Source of the DNA: JAICMB01 sp035295125
GTDB taxonomy: Bacteria; Acidobacteriota; Terriglobia; Bryobacterales; Bryobacteraceae
Reading direction: 5' to 3'
DNA length: 64,000 bases
Assembly: GCA_035295125.1 (NCBI GenBank)
Contig: DATGJP010000112.1
Span: forward strand, 1 to 64,000
The notes under the pieces were generated by a model that did not search any database, had not been told where the DNA came from, and saw only the letters and a program-made list of their open reading frames with translations. The translations under genes were made by a program, and so were the position numbers. Of this stretch, positions 1-8,830 are shown in pieces (the first letter of the stretch is position 1; each line of letters opens with the position of its first letter).

Positions 1-283
1 TGATGTCAGCCCGAAACTTTAGCGAGGCACTGAGCTATGCGCTCCCTCAGAGGGTTCCAAGCTTTAACGGTGCGGACGTTCCTCACATTCTGGGTGTGAG
101 CAGGCAGACAATCAATGGATTTGGTCTGAATTGTGACTAACGCCGTAATCTCCTGTAAAAGCGGAACTTATAAAGCTCTCAAACAACAAGGGCAGCCCCG
201 ACTTATACGTTCCCGAAGCAATTGGCCAATTTCCCGTGCTTGGAAAAGAAGGTTCGGCTCAGGCAGCTTAGATACGAGGTTCC

Positions 284-614
284 AACACACGCAATGCGGC
301 AGGGACGTTCGGAGGTCCGTTACTGGGTGCGGGTGGTTCGCGCACGTTCCCCATTCCTACGAGTTCGTGTAATCTGCCTTCGTCGGCGCAGGCATGGTCG
401 CTCAACATGACGGTAGTGCCGCCCGGGCCACTGGTATATCTGACCACCTGGCCGGCAGGACAGCCGCTGCCTGTGGTTTCGACGTTGAACGACATTCAGG
501 GGCAGGTCGTGGCTAATGCTGCGATCGTGCCGGCGGGGACATCCGGCGGGATCAGCGTATTCGTCTCCGACGCGACGAACCTGATTCGATGTAAACGGAT
601 ATTTTGGGCAATAA
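284..614 (+). pseudogene. Relic of a DTR...NGYF extracellular repeat-domain protein
   Basis: Translating from 284 gives NTRNAAGTFGGP, then SSCNLPSSAQAWSLNMTVVP, then YLTTWPAGQ, VSTLN and VANAAIVPAGT. These are the landmarks, in order, of one ~130-residue copy of the domain found three times in the protein at 16113-17366. The 5' part is out of frame, with a stop at 269-271 just before the first matching codon. At about 587 one extra base shifts the frame; past it the reading resumes as DVNGYFGQ and stops at 612-614, which is the expected domain end. No signal peptide or start codon is left. I read it as a decayed single-domain copy. Family function is unknown; the homologue at 16 kb is predicted to be exported. 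Confidence 0.75.
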
Positions 615-1460
615 CTGCGGGCGCTGAGTCGGAGTGAGATGCCTGCAGCAACGCGCGCGGCTTGATGGGGTTGGGCCGCCTCGAACGCTGAGCGTTATGC
701 GCGCGGCCTGGAAAGACAAGAACCCTGACGCAAGAAGTCGCCGCATGCGTTCAAAGTCGCGCAGGCCAACAGCTTAGGAGGGAACCCATCGAAAGCTTAC
801 GTGTTCTGTTTCCAGCTATTCGTAGATAGCTAAGATAACGAGAGATAATGGGTACCTACCTTCCGCAGGCGCCGTGACGGAAGCCAACTTACTCCGACAG
901 CCGAAATACGGATAAAGGTAGAGGGCTTTGGTTCCCAGAACTCGGTTCCGGGCCAATATGCGAGTAGCGCGTAACTCGCTCGGACTGCGTGCCGGCGTGC
1001 TAAAGCAGTGCCCGGCTCACAAGTGGACCGGGGGCCGGAGGATGCGGTTCGTTTTGCTCTTGCTAGCGGCAGGCCGGTTCTGCAAAACCGCACCCTTCCC
1101 TGTATCACCGCTGTCGGCAGGATATTAATGTGCGCTTGTAACCTTCGCCATCCGGAGGCGCTGCTGCGGCGCAGTGGCGAGTCCATGACAAGCCAACAAG
1201 TGCGTAATGGCTGACGCCTTTCACTCAGACTTCGGCTAACCGCGAGCCGGGGATTCCCCGTCACGACGCGGTGTTATTCGGCCGAAGAAGATGCCCAGGC
1301 CCAAGGAGTTATCGAAAAATGACGCCTGGAAGACCACGGTGAGCAGCGTCATTCTCAGCGGCTACTTGGATGACTCAGCGGCTCCTTGGATGATTTCGTT
1401 TTGCCGGTCCTCGCTCTGAGGCCTCCGTGCCACACCCGTATCTGATAACATCCACAATCT
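615..1460. other. Unassigned stretch, no supported gene
   Basis: The open frames here, including one of 144 codons on the minus strand at 830-1264, are rich in Arg and Ser and show no motif, ribosome site or signal peptide. No tRNA, repeat family or hairpin was recognised. With the relic before it, this makes almost 1.5 kb of apparently decayed or non-coding DNA upstream of the kinase gene. Confidence 0.5.
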
Positions 1461-3872
1461 ATGAATATCGCGTTGCAACCTGGCGTCGTGCTGGATGGCA
1501 AGTACCGCATCGAGCGGCACCTGGGTAAGGGCGGCATGGGCGCCGTCTTCCAGGCCACTCATCTCGGCACCACGCGGACCGTCGCCGTCAAGGTGATTGT
1601 GCCGAAGTTCGCCGGACAGGATGAATTCCTGCTCCGGTTCCAACGCGAAGCCGAAGCCGCCGGTCGCCTACGCCATCCCAACGTGGTCAACGTAACCGAT
1701 TTCGGATTCAACGCCATAGCCGGCAGCCATCTCGCCTACCTCGTGATGGAATTCCTGGACGGCTGCAATCTCGGCGAGTTCCTCGATAAGAATCCCCGCC
1801 CTGCCACCGACGAAATTCTCGATATCCTCGACCAGGTCGCCCTGGCGCTTTCCGCCGCCCATGAGAGCGGCGTCGTACATCGCGACCTCAAGCCCGACAA
1901 CATCTGGCTGCAGCCCAATCATCGTGACAGATTCAATGTCAAAGTGCTGGATTTCGGTATCGCCAAGCTGCAAAGTCCGGCGGCCGAAGGCATGACCGAT
2001 CGGATGTCCACCGCCTCATCACTAGCGACTGTGCCCGGTCCGTTGACGAAGGCCACCGCCACGCCTACCGATCTGGAATCGGAAACGCTGGCGACGTCGC
2101 CCGCCGAAACTCAGGCTGCCGAGAGCGCCACCATGGTCACAATGGCCGCTTCCCGCGCTACGCCATTCCCCTCGGGCGTCGCCGCCGGCTCGCTGGCGAC
2201 CCGCTTACAAACCACCGTCGGCTCCGTGCTCGGCACGCCAGCCTATATGGCGCCCGAGCAATGCCGTGGCGCGAATGTGGAGGCCGCCGCCGATATCTAC
2301 AGCCTTGCCGTGATCAGCTACCAGATGTTCTGCGGCTGCCTGCCTTTTGAGTCCAAGAGTCTGGAGGAGTTGCTGCGCATGCAGAGGGAGGACGAGCCGG
2401 TAGCGCCGTCCGAGCGCGATTGCGGCGTCTCCGCCCCCGTTTCGCGCATCATCCTGAGCGGATTGGCGAAGGATCCCGTCGCGCGTCCATCCTCGGCCAT
2501 CAGCTTTGCCGCCCAACTGCGCGCGGCTTCCGAAGGAGAGGTGAAGGTGTTAGCCGATGGCAAGATTGTCGGCAGCAACCATGGCAGGAGCGTTTTTCCG
2601 CTTCTGCTGGCCTGCTTCGCCCCGCAGATCCCCATCATGGGCCTGCTCTATCTGGCGGGGAAAGCGCTCATGGCGAAAGGCGTCATTTCGGCCAACTGCC
2701 TGGCGATCGTCCAACAGCTCTTTCTCATTGCCGTCCCCTACTTTCTGGCGCAATGCTACAAAGCCGGCGTTACCCTGCTTGTGGAAGAAGCCCGCGCTGC
2801 CGGCCATTTCGGAAGCCAGTGGAAGCCTCATCTCGGCAAGCTTCTGGGGAACATCCGGTCCCTTGCCGCGATGCACCTTCGCAGCGCTTTTGATCCGCGC
2901 CCCGTCTCGTTTCTCTCCAGCCAACTTTGGCCGATGGTGTGGGCGTCGGAAGGGATCTCCGGCCGGGCTGCGCTCGACCGTGCCGCCGATCTCGCGCGCG
3001 CCACTCCCGCAGCCACCGCGGCCCTCGCGGTCCGTCATTGGGCCATCATCCTGGCACCCGCCCTGTTTGTTCCGACCATCCTCACGATTATGGGCGGCGA
3101 TCTTGGCCATTACGCGTCGCTCATGACGGGTTCCTCCAATGCTGTCTCTATCTTCGCCATCGTGTACCCGATGTTTTTGAGCATTATGCTGCTGCGCTTC
3201 TTCGGTCCGGCGTTTTTCTTTTTATACCTATCCGCCCGCCGCTGCCTGGGAGAAGCCGTTGATGCCCATATTCCTTCCGCCAGCCGCCTGCGCCGGTCGC
3301 GTCGTGCCAAGATGGTCAGAGTCGGAACGGTCTTCTGGTTGGCGTTGCCACTTGGGTTGATCGGCTTGATCCTTTCACGAGCGTTGTCGGGGGCTAACAC
3401 GGTCCACAACCTGTTGGACGCCGCTTCTGACGGCCGAATGGCCGAACTCCAGCGCATGCTGGATTCTGGCCTCGCAGTCGATTCCTCAATCTTCCCCCGG
3501 CACATAACGGCGCTCATGCAGGCCGCGGCTAAAGGCCATCTAGACATGGTCCGCCTGCTTCTGGCGCGCCACGCTGACGTAAACGCGCGCGACTTCGACG
3601 ACGAATCACCGCTGTTGCTGGCTGTCTGGAACCGGCGCGCGGACGCGGCATCGCTGCTGATCGCCGCAGGAGCAGACGTAAACGCCGAGAACAGCGATGG
3701 CCGCACGCCGCTATTCGCCGTGGCCATTCACGGCGATGCAGCGCTCTGCCGGCTGCTTTTGTCTAAAGGGGCGGAGCCCGAACATCGCGACCGGGCCTCC
3801 AAATCCGCTCTCGATTATGCCCGCCAGGAAGGTCAAGCCGAAATCGTGGCGCTGCTTTCCTCTCGCCCTTGA
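1461..3872 (+). CDS. Membrane Ser/Thr protein kinase with C-terminal ankyrin repeats
   Basis: This is an 803-residue Hanks-type kinase. Residues 15-340 hold the kinase domain: glycine loop GKGGMGAV near 22-29, VAVK lysine at 44, HRDLKPDN at 140-147, DFG at 164-166 and APE at 264-266. Between DFG and APE lies an insert of about 85 residues rich in Ser, Thr and Ala, much longer than a normal activation segment. From about 390 to 640 there are five or six hydrophobic segments, so the protein is multi-pass. Residues about 665-800 form ankyrin repeats (for example HITALMQAAAKGHLDMVRLLL and DGRTPLFAVAIHGDAALCRLLL in pieces). The family phosphorylates Ser/Thr on cytosolic targets; the ankyrin part probably binds a partner. 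No target gene lies next to it. The start fits the usual few residues before the kinase domain. Confidence 0.9.
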   Translation: MNIALQPGVVLDGKYRIERHLGKGGMGAVFQATHLGTTRTVAVKVIVPKFAGQDEFLLRFQREAEAAGRLRHPNVVNVTDFGFNAIAGSHLAYLVMEFLDGCNLGEFLDKNPRPATDEILDILDQVALALSAAHESGVVHRDLKPDNIWLQPNHRDRFNVKVLDFGIAKLQSPAAEGMTDRMSTASSLATVPGPLTKATATPTDLESETLATSPAETQAAESATMVTMAASRATPFPSGVAAGSLATRLQTTVGSVLGTPAYMAPEQCRGANVEAAADIYSLAVISYQMFCGCLPFESKSLEELLRMQREDEPVAPSERDCGVSAPVSRIILSGLAKDPVARPSSAISFAAQLRAASEGEVKVLADGKIVGSNHGRSVFPLLLACFAPQIPIMGLLYLAGKALMAKGVISANCLAIVQQLFLIAVPYFLAQCYKAGVTLLVEEARAAGHFGSQWKPHLGKLLGNIRSLAAMHLRSAFDPRPVSFLSSQLWPMVWASEGISGRAALDRAADLARATPAATAALAVRHWAIILAPALFVPTILTIMGGDLGHYASLMTGSSNAVSIFAIVYPMFLSIMLLRFFGPAFFFLYLSARRCLGEAVDAHIPSASRLRRSRRAKMVRVGTVFWLALPLGLIGLILSRALSGANTVHNLLDAASDGRMAELQRMLDSGLAVDSSIFPRHITALMQAAAKGHLDMVRLLLARHADVNARDFDDESPLLLAVWNRRADAASLLIAAGADVNAENSDGRTPLFAVAIHGDAALCRLLLSKGAEPEHRDRASKSALDYARQEGQAEIVALLSSRP

Positions 3873-4103
3873 AATCATGCCGGAACCGAGCGTGGTAACG
3901 AAGATCATGGCAGATACTTGGGGTTTGGCACGACGCTGCACGGGGCTGACTGGAGGACTTCGGCAACGGAAACCCGTTCATAGCGGCTACGCGCGTTTGA
4001 GCGCAGCCGCTACTAAAGATAGATCGTGAATAAATGTCACTCGACCGATACCCGGCGCAGACACACGCGACCCGCACGTGAAACACAGAGAACCGTCTTC
4101 GGC

Positions 4104-4457
4104 TCAGTTAAGTGTTTCGAGTAGCTTCATTGGCTTCACACCGAGAGCGTGCGCCATTGCGACAATGTTGAGCAAACCAATGTTGCGTTCGCCGCGTGCG
4201 ACACCACCGACGTAATTTCGGTGAAGGTTCGACAATTCGGCCAGCTTCTCTTGTGAGAGTCCTCGTTCGAGCCGGAACTCCCGGACACGCCTGACGGCTT
4301 TTCTCGCCTTGACAGCGCGCAGTTCCGCTGACCAATCGGTGAAGGGCTCTGCGGCCCCCTTCGAGGTCCGGGTGATCGTGAGCATTCGACGAGACGATCC
4401 AACGGCCACACGTCGATTCTGCCCTGAAGTGCTCAATGTCAGACAGAACGGCTCCAC
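4104..4457 (-). CDS. XRE-family helix-turn-helix regulator
   Basis: The frame encodes up to 117 residues with one HTH_3 domain near residues 57-115: VREFRLERGLSQEKLAELSNL is the recognition unit (split here as VREFRLERGLS and QEKLAELSNL), then RNYVGGVARGERNIGLLNIVAMAHALGV. This is a DNA-binding domain of the Cro/C1 type. The second Met, giving a start at 4385, is equally likely, because the first 24 residues look like random translation and no good ribosome site separates the two. No partner toxin or methylase gene is adjacent. Nearby DNA to 5.2 kb holds a broken tRNA and no other gene, so the regulator may be a leftover of a mobile element. Confidence 0.75.
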   Translation of the reverse strand: MEPFCLTLSTSGQNRRVAVGSSRRMLTITRTSKGAAEPFTDWSAELRAVKARKAVRRVREFRLERGLSQEKLAELSNLHRNYVGGVARGERNIGLLNIVAMAHALGVKPMKLLETLN

Positions 4458-4824
4458 AACTCTAACGGCGGTGTCCGAGTTTCAGTCGTCAACAGAGAAG
4501 CAACCGCGATGTAATTGTCGGGTGCTTTGTCGGGTCGCATGTCGGAAAACTGAAGCTACTCGACATCGCGTTGCCAACGTGAATCAACGGCTTTGGTCCG
4601 TTTTGTCGGATTTGTCGGGACTTCATGACATCGGAGGGTGTTGGAGGAACAAAGTTGTTTGGAGCAGGCGGTGCGCCCCGGATTGATTAACATCGGCTAG
4701 TCAGTCATCCCGGTAAGCTTCTCGGAAGTCATCACGAAACATTCTGGAATCGTCGTTTGGACTCCAGTTGGACGCCAGCAGGAGGCTTCAGGATATCCGG
4801 ATGACTGTAAGTCTATGAGGGAGT
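4458..4824. other. Unassigned intergenic stretch
   Basis: No open frame here has family motifs or a convincing ribosome site. I see no repeat of the two families found elsewhere in the window. It lies between the XRE regulator and the tRNA-Pro fragment. Confidence 0.5.
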
Positions 4825-4926
4825 TGGTCGGGCCGCCGGGATTTGAACCCGCGACCTCTTGCACCCCAAGCAACGACAAGTGTCGGCGAGTATGAACCAG
4901 CGCCGACTGGCAGCGCTATGCGCCCG
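4825..4926 (-). pseudogene. Broken tRNA-Pro(GGG) gene or tRNA 3' fragment
   Basis: Read on the minus strand, 4874 to 4825 gives an anticodon arm with loop TTGGGGT (anticodon GGG, proline), a T-arm with loop TTCAAAT, and an acceptor ending CCCGACCA with encoded CCA. The anticodon stem has one G-G mismatch and the T-stem one mismatch. The expected D-arm does not directly precede it. Farther 5', 4926-4913 reads CGGGCGCATAGCGC, which resembles a tRNA-Pro acceptor and D-stem. Between the two parts is a perfect 7-bp hairpin (4882-4888 with 4901-4907). So this is either a tRNA disrupted by a small insertion, or only a 3' fragment such as an integration scar. It should not be functional as a normal tRNA. 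Confidence 0.6.
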
Positions 4927-5140
4927 CATGATATGGGAATTTCGAAATTTCTCATTGAGGAGAAGATGCGAAAGCACTTCGCATGCCTACCACAGGCACC
5001 AACCACTCTCTGATCAATGTGATCGACAGGGATTCAACCCAAAAACATGGTTACCACGAGTTGTACTGGCTTGGACCTCAAACGGACCTCACGTGGGACT
5101 GTTTTAGCGCACGAATGCACTGCAACTGTTTGAAAAGACG

Positions 5141-5217
5141 TGGTGGGCCCGACAGAACTCGAATCTGTGACCTCTACCGTGTCAAGGTAGCGCTCTAACC
5201 AACTGAGCTACGGGCCC
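5141..5217 (-). tRNA. tRNA-Val(GAC)
   Basis: The minus strand reads as a complete 77-nt tRNA. The acceptor GGGCCCG pairs perfectly with CGGGCCC, followed by A and an encoded CCA. The D-arm is GTAGCTCAGTTGGTTAGAGC. The anticodon loop is TTGACAC, so the anticodon is GAC. The T-loop is TTCGAGT. Confidence 0.97.
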
Positions 5218-5272
5218 GTTCGGGGTGCAGAACCAATATAGCATCTTGACTCCGGCTGACTACAATCGGTTT

Positions 5273-6004
5273 ATGACGTTCGACTTCGCGGGAAAACGGG
5301 CGGTCGTGACCGGTGGGGCTAGCGGGATTGGGTTGGCGACCGTGAACCTGTTGCGCGAGAGCGGCGCCGAAGTGTTTGTGATCGACCGTGAGACGGGCGT
5401 TTCAAACTCCGCGGCGCTCGAAAGGGCCTTCCCTGAGAACCTCGACATTGTCATCGCAAATGCCGGAATCGGGTCGCAAGCGCCGCTGATTGAGACTTCG
5501 GACGAGCTATGGGAGCGGACGTTAGCCACGAACCTAAGCGGGGTCTTCTACACGGTTCGGGCAGCGGGGCGGATGATGAAACCGCGGCGAGCGGGCTCGA
5601 TCGTGATTACGGCGTCAACGAACTCCTACGACGGCGAGCCGAACCTGACGGCGTACAACGCGACCAAGGCGGGGCTGCTCGGCATTTTGCACACGGCGGC
5701 GAATGAACTGGGGCCGTACGGCATCCGCGTGAATGCGGTCTGCCCGGGGCTGATCCGGACTCCGCTTACCGAAGCCCATTTCGCAAACCCCGAACTGCTG
5801 CAGGATTACTTCCGGCACATCCCGCTGGGGCGCGGCGGTGAGGCCATCGAGGTGGCCCGGGCGATCGCGTTTCTGGCATCCGAGGCCGCTTCTTATATCA
5901 CCGGGGCGGCGTTGCTCGTGGACGGCGGACAGATGGCGACGAAGTTCGGAACCTGGGACGAGTCCGTGGGCACCTTCGTGAACGGGCGGTGGACCCTCAA
6001 GTAA
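5273..6004 (+). CDS. Short-chain dehydrogenase/reductase
   Basis: This is a 243-residue classical SDR. It has the NAD(P) motif TGGASGIG at 13-20, NAG at 63-65, catalytic Ser115, Tyr128 and Lys132 (YNATK), and the C-terminal SYITGAALLVDGG seen in FabG-like enzymes. The frame is open upstream to 5225, but the ATG at 5273 places the glycine motif at the normal distance from the N-terminus and is preferred. The cofactor-binding half is short, with little between beta2 and NAG. The substrate cannot be told: FabG-like and polyol dehydrogenases share these motifs. It ends eight bases into the convergent DUF72 gene. Confidence 0.9.
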   Translation: MTFDFAGKRAVVTGGASGIGLATVNLLRESGAEVFVIDRETGVSNSAALERAFPENLDIVIANAGIGSQAPLIETSDELWERTLATNLSGVFYTVRAAGRMMKPRRAGSIVITASTNSYDGEPNLTAYNATKAGLLGILHTAANELGPYGIRVNAVCPGLIRTPLTEAHFANPELLQDYFRHIPLGRGGEAIEVARAIAFLASEAASYITGAALLVDGGQMATKFGTWDESVGTFVNGRWTLK

Positions 6005-6950
6005 CGATGGATTCAATGGTCTCGATGGCGTTGCCTTCCAGACGGTTGTTCACGAAAATGTAGGCCGGCTGGGTGCGTTTTTCGGCCCTCATGATGAGCT
6101 CGCGGATGGAGCGGCGGGCTTCCGGGTTGGGGTCCTGCACCTTTTTATATGGCGAGAACTGGGCGACCGCCTGTTCGTAAGGACGGCTGCGGCGAAGGAG
6201 CGCGCGGGTGACCGTAAAATCAGCCGTGAAAACCTCGGGCAGGAGCATCTGCTCCTGGATTTCCGGCATGCGAGTCCAGGCGTTCAGGACGTGGGCCACG
6301 CGGTTGCGCCGAAGGCACGCGAAGTATTCGGGGCCGAGGAATTCCGGGTTGCGAATTTCGACCGCGTAGCGGAAATCATCGGGCAGACCAGCCAGGAATG
6401 GGTCGAGGTCGGCTATGAACTCGGCCACGTGAGGGTATGTGTACTTTGGAAACGTGCCGAACTCGAAAATCAGCACAGCGATGCGATCGCGATACGGTCG
6501 CAGCAGGTCGAGGAAATTCGCCTGGAAGATGGCGGCATCCAGAAACGAGGGATTGTCGAGACCGGCTTGCGCACCGTACCGCGGGTGCTTCGGGAACGCC
6601 TTGGCTGTAATCTCCTCCGGGACCTTGAAGGCGAACTTCAGGTTCGGCCCCGCGGCACCGAAAAGCTTCCGCCAGAACGCCTCTTCGGGGAACTGGTAGA
6701 ACGAAAAATCACCGCACACGACCTGGAAGGTCTCAGCGTACTCGGCGAGGCAGGTCTCCTGAAACAACTTCTGCGAAAAGCGGCCGCGCGAATAATAGCG
6801 ATCCGGCGTGTAAACCTGGCCGAGCCAGCCCTCATACTTCCAGGAACTGGTTCCGATGAAGACGCCGTGCTGAGCCAGTTCAGAAAGGCGCCGGCGCAGA
6901 CGATCGGTGTCAAAAGATGGCGGCTCGGTGAATAGCGGAAGCGTGCCCAC
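5997..6950 (-). CDS. DUF72 (YecE-like) protein
   Basis: The 317-residue product has the features of the DUF72 TIM-barrel family: GTSSWKYEGWLGQVYTP near the N-terminus, FYQFPEEAFWRKL, FKVPEEITAKAFPKHPR, FEFGTFPKYTY, and a late YIFVNNRLEGNAIETI. The family's biochemical role is not established. Its start lies at 6950, where the stop of the gamma-glutamyltransferase reading in the same direction also falls, so the two are probably cotranscribed and translationally coupled. Confidence 0.88.
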   Translation of the reverse strand: MGTLPLFTEPPSFDTDRLRRRLSELAQHGVFIGTSSWKYEGWLGQVYTPDRYYSRGRFSQKLFQETCLAEYAETFQVVCGDFSFYQFPEEAFWRKLFGAAGPNLKFAFKVPEEITAKAFPKHPRYGAQAGLDNPSFLDAAIFQANFLDLLRPYRDRIAVLIFEFGTFPKYTYPHVAEFIADLDPFLAGLPDDFRYAVEIRNPEFLGPEYFACLRRNRVAHVLNAWTRMPEIQEQMLLPEVFTADFTVTRALLRRSRPYEQAVAQFSPYKKVQDPNPEARRSIRELIMRAEKRTQPAYIFVNNRLEGNAIETIESIVT

Positions 6951-8782
6951 TAATAGGCGTGCGCGACGCGGTAGCCATAGGGGTCCGCGCCGGCTTCGAT
7001 TACACCGTCGGGCATGATTCGCACCATGACAGGGGCGGCGCCGCTGGCCCAGCGGGAGCGCGATTGCACCTTGTGGCCGCGCTGCATCAATTCCTGGAAA
7101 ACCTGGGGAGGAATGCGCTCGTCGAGCAGCAGGTCGCCCAGATTCCAGGCATGGTTGTCAAAGCTCGACACCAGGTGGCGCGTCTGGAAGCGCGGCGCCT
7201 CGACTGCATCCTGCGCGTTTTTGCCGAACTCGAGAACATCGAGGAGCAACTGGATCAGGCTCTGATCCTGGTTGTCGCCCCCAGGAGTGGAGAGCGTGAT
7301 GTACGGCTTGCCGTTGCCTTCGGTCACCAGGGTCGGGCTTAAGGTCACTCGCGGGCGCTTGCCGCCAGCCAATTCGTTCGGTGACCCGTCGACCAGAACA
7401 AAGCTCTGGGCGCGCTCGGTGAGCGGGATGCCGGTGTCGCCGGCGATAACCGAAGGCAGCCATGCGCCGGAGGGTGTGGCGGAGAACATCACGCCGTCAT
7501 GATCAATGGCGTCCACGCAGGTGGTATCGCGGGCCATAAGCGCATCGTCGATACGAGCCTGGATACCGCCCTCCAACTCGGTCGGGTGCTTGCCGCGCTT
7601 GCCATTCAGAGTGCCGGGTTCGAATTCGAGAGAAGCGTGCGGCGTGATCTGCTTGCGACGCTCGGCGGCATAGTCCTTCGAAAGCAGGACGGCGGAAGGA
7701 ATATTGTTGAACTTGGGATCGCCGTAATAGGTGTCGCGATCAGCATAGGCCAGCTTTAAGGCTTCGACGGCGTGGTGAATGTAATCGGCGGAATTGAAGC
7801 CCATGGTCCGCAGATCATAACCTTCCAACATGTTGAGTGTCTCAATCATGGCCGGGCCCTGGCTCCAGAAGCCGGGCTTATAGACCTTGTAGCCTCGATA
7901 CGTGGTGGAAACCGGTTCTTCGGGCGTCAGCTTGAAAGCGGCCATGTCTTCGTAACGCATGAGGCCGCCGTTGGCTTTCATGAAGGCGTCAATCTTGTGG
8001 GCGATTTCTCCGCGATAGAAGTAGTCGCGAACGGCATCGATAGCTTCGACGCGGCTCTTGCCGGCAGAGAGGGCTTTCTTCTCGGCGTCCGCCATGCCTC
8101 GCAGGGTGCGAGCGAGGTCGGGCTGGCGGAAGATTTCACCGACGTTGGGAGCGCGGCCATCCGGCATGAAGTGACGCATGGAATCGGGCCAGCGTTCAAA
8201 GAAGCGGCGAGAACGCTGGATGGAGCCGGCGCGCATATCGTCGATCGGGAAGCCATCGGCGAGTTCGATCGCGGGTTGGATCTCTTCATTAAAGGACTTG
8301 GTTCCAAAATCGCGGAGTGCGACCAGCCCGGAATCCACCATGCTCGGGACGAGGGCGGGCATGATGCCGGCGACCGGAATAATGCCGCGGAGGCCGCCGG
8401 GCTCCATGGTGAGAAGCTCCATGGGCTCGAGGCGGCGTGTCTTGAACATCTCGGCGGTAGCCAATTTGGGCATCGTCCCGACCCCTGCGATCGCGAAGAC
8501 CTTGCCGGCCTTGGTGCGGATGAGGATCGGGGCTTCGCCACCCATTCCAAAGTGCGAAAACTCAGTGACGGAGGCAGCAAACATGGTGGCGACACCCGCA
8601 TCGACGGCGTTGCCGCCGTGATAGTAGATGCGCATGCCGGCCTGGGTGGCGAACTCGGTTCCGGCGGCGATAGCGCCGTGAGTGCCGCGGGCGGCCTGGC
8701 GGACGGGACGCTCGATCTCCTTGCGTTGCGCGAAGCAACCGGACATCAAGCAGGCTGTGAGAACGAAAATCTTGATCCTCAT
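6950..8782 (-). CDS. ggt: Gamma-glutamyltransferase family protein
   Basis: This is a 610-residue exported N-terminal-nucleophile hydrolase. Residues 1-18 are a signal peptide with a lipobox-like LMSGC, so it may be a lipoprotein. It has GGNAVDAGVATMFAASVTE (the substrate-binding start of GGT), DTTCVDAIDHDG around the expected autocatalytic cleavage point at Thr420, and STPGGDNQDQSLIQ near the C-terminus. The family transfers or hydrolyses gamma-glutamyl groups of glutathione and related amides in the periplasm. The frame stays open 200 codons upstream, but that part is the shadow of the divergent DinB and M28 genes; the ATG at 8782 opens the signal peptide. TATAAT sits 15 bases before the start, giving a very short leader. 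Confidence 0.9.
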   Translation of the reverse strand: MRIKIFVLTACLMSGCFAQRKEIERPVRQAARGTHGAIAAGTEFATQAGMRIYYHGGNAVDAGVATMFAASVTEFSHFGMGGEAPILIRTKAGKVFAIAGVGTMPKLATAEMFKTRRLEPMELLTMEPGGLRGIIPVAGIMPALVPSMVDSGLVALRDFGTKSFNEEIQPAIELADGFPIDDMRAGSIQRSRRFFERWPDSMRHFMPDGRAPNVGEIFRQPDLARTLRGMADAEKKALSAGKSRVEAIDAVRDYFYRGEIAHKIDAFMKANGGLMRYEDMAAFKLTPEEPVSTTYRGYKVYKPGFWSQGPAMIETLNMLEGYDLRTMGFNSADYIHHAVEALKLAYADRDTYYGDPKFNNIPSAVLLSKDYAAERRKQITPHASLEFEPGTLNGKRGKHPTELEGGIQARIDDALMARDTTCVDAIDHDGVMFSATPSGAWLPSVIAGDTGIPLTERAQSFVLVDGSPNELAGGKRPRVTLSPTLVTEGNGKPYITLSTPGGDNQDQSLIQLLLDVLEFGKNAQDAVEAPRFQTRHLVSSFDNHAWNLGDLLLDERIPPQVFQELMQRGHKVQSRSRWASGAAPVMVRIMPDGVIEAGADPYGYRVAHAY

Positions 8783-8796
8783 GGCAATAGCATCAT

Positions 8797-8803
8797 TATA
8801 GAC
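8797..8803 (-). promoter_or_regulatory. Candidate -10 box of the gamma-glutamyltransferase gene
   Basis: The minus strand reads CTATAAT before the ATG at 8782. The spacing places transcription within a few bases of the start codon. A weak -35 (TGAACG) lies about 19 bases upstream. The divergent DinB gene starts at 8831, so both promoters share 48 bases. Based on sequence match only. Confidence 0.4.
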
Positions 8804-8830
8804 GCGCGGGAACATGGTACGTTCACACTT

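Noticed and set aside
830..1264. 144-codon minus-strand open frame
   Set aside because: It has no motif, and its composition is typical of random translation of GC-rich DNA.
4697..5006. Two short minus-strand frames with RGFKSRRPDQ and VAGSNPGGPT
   Set aside because: These are translations through the tRNA-Pro fragment, not proteins.
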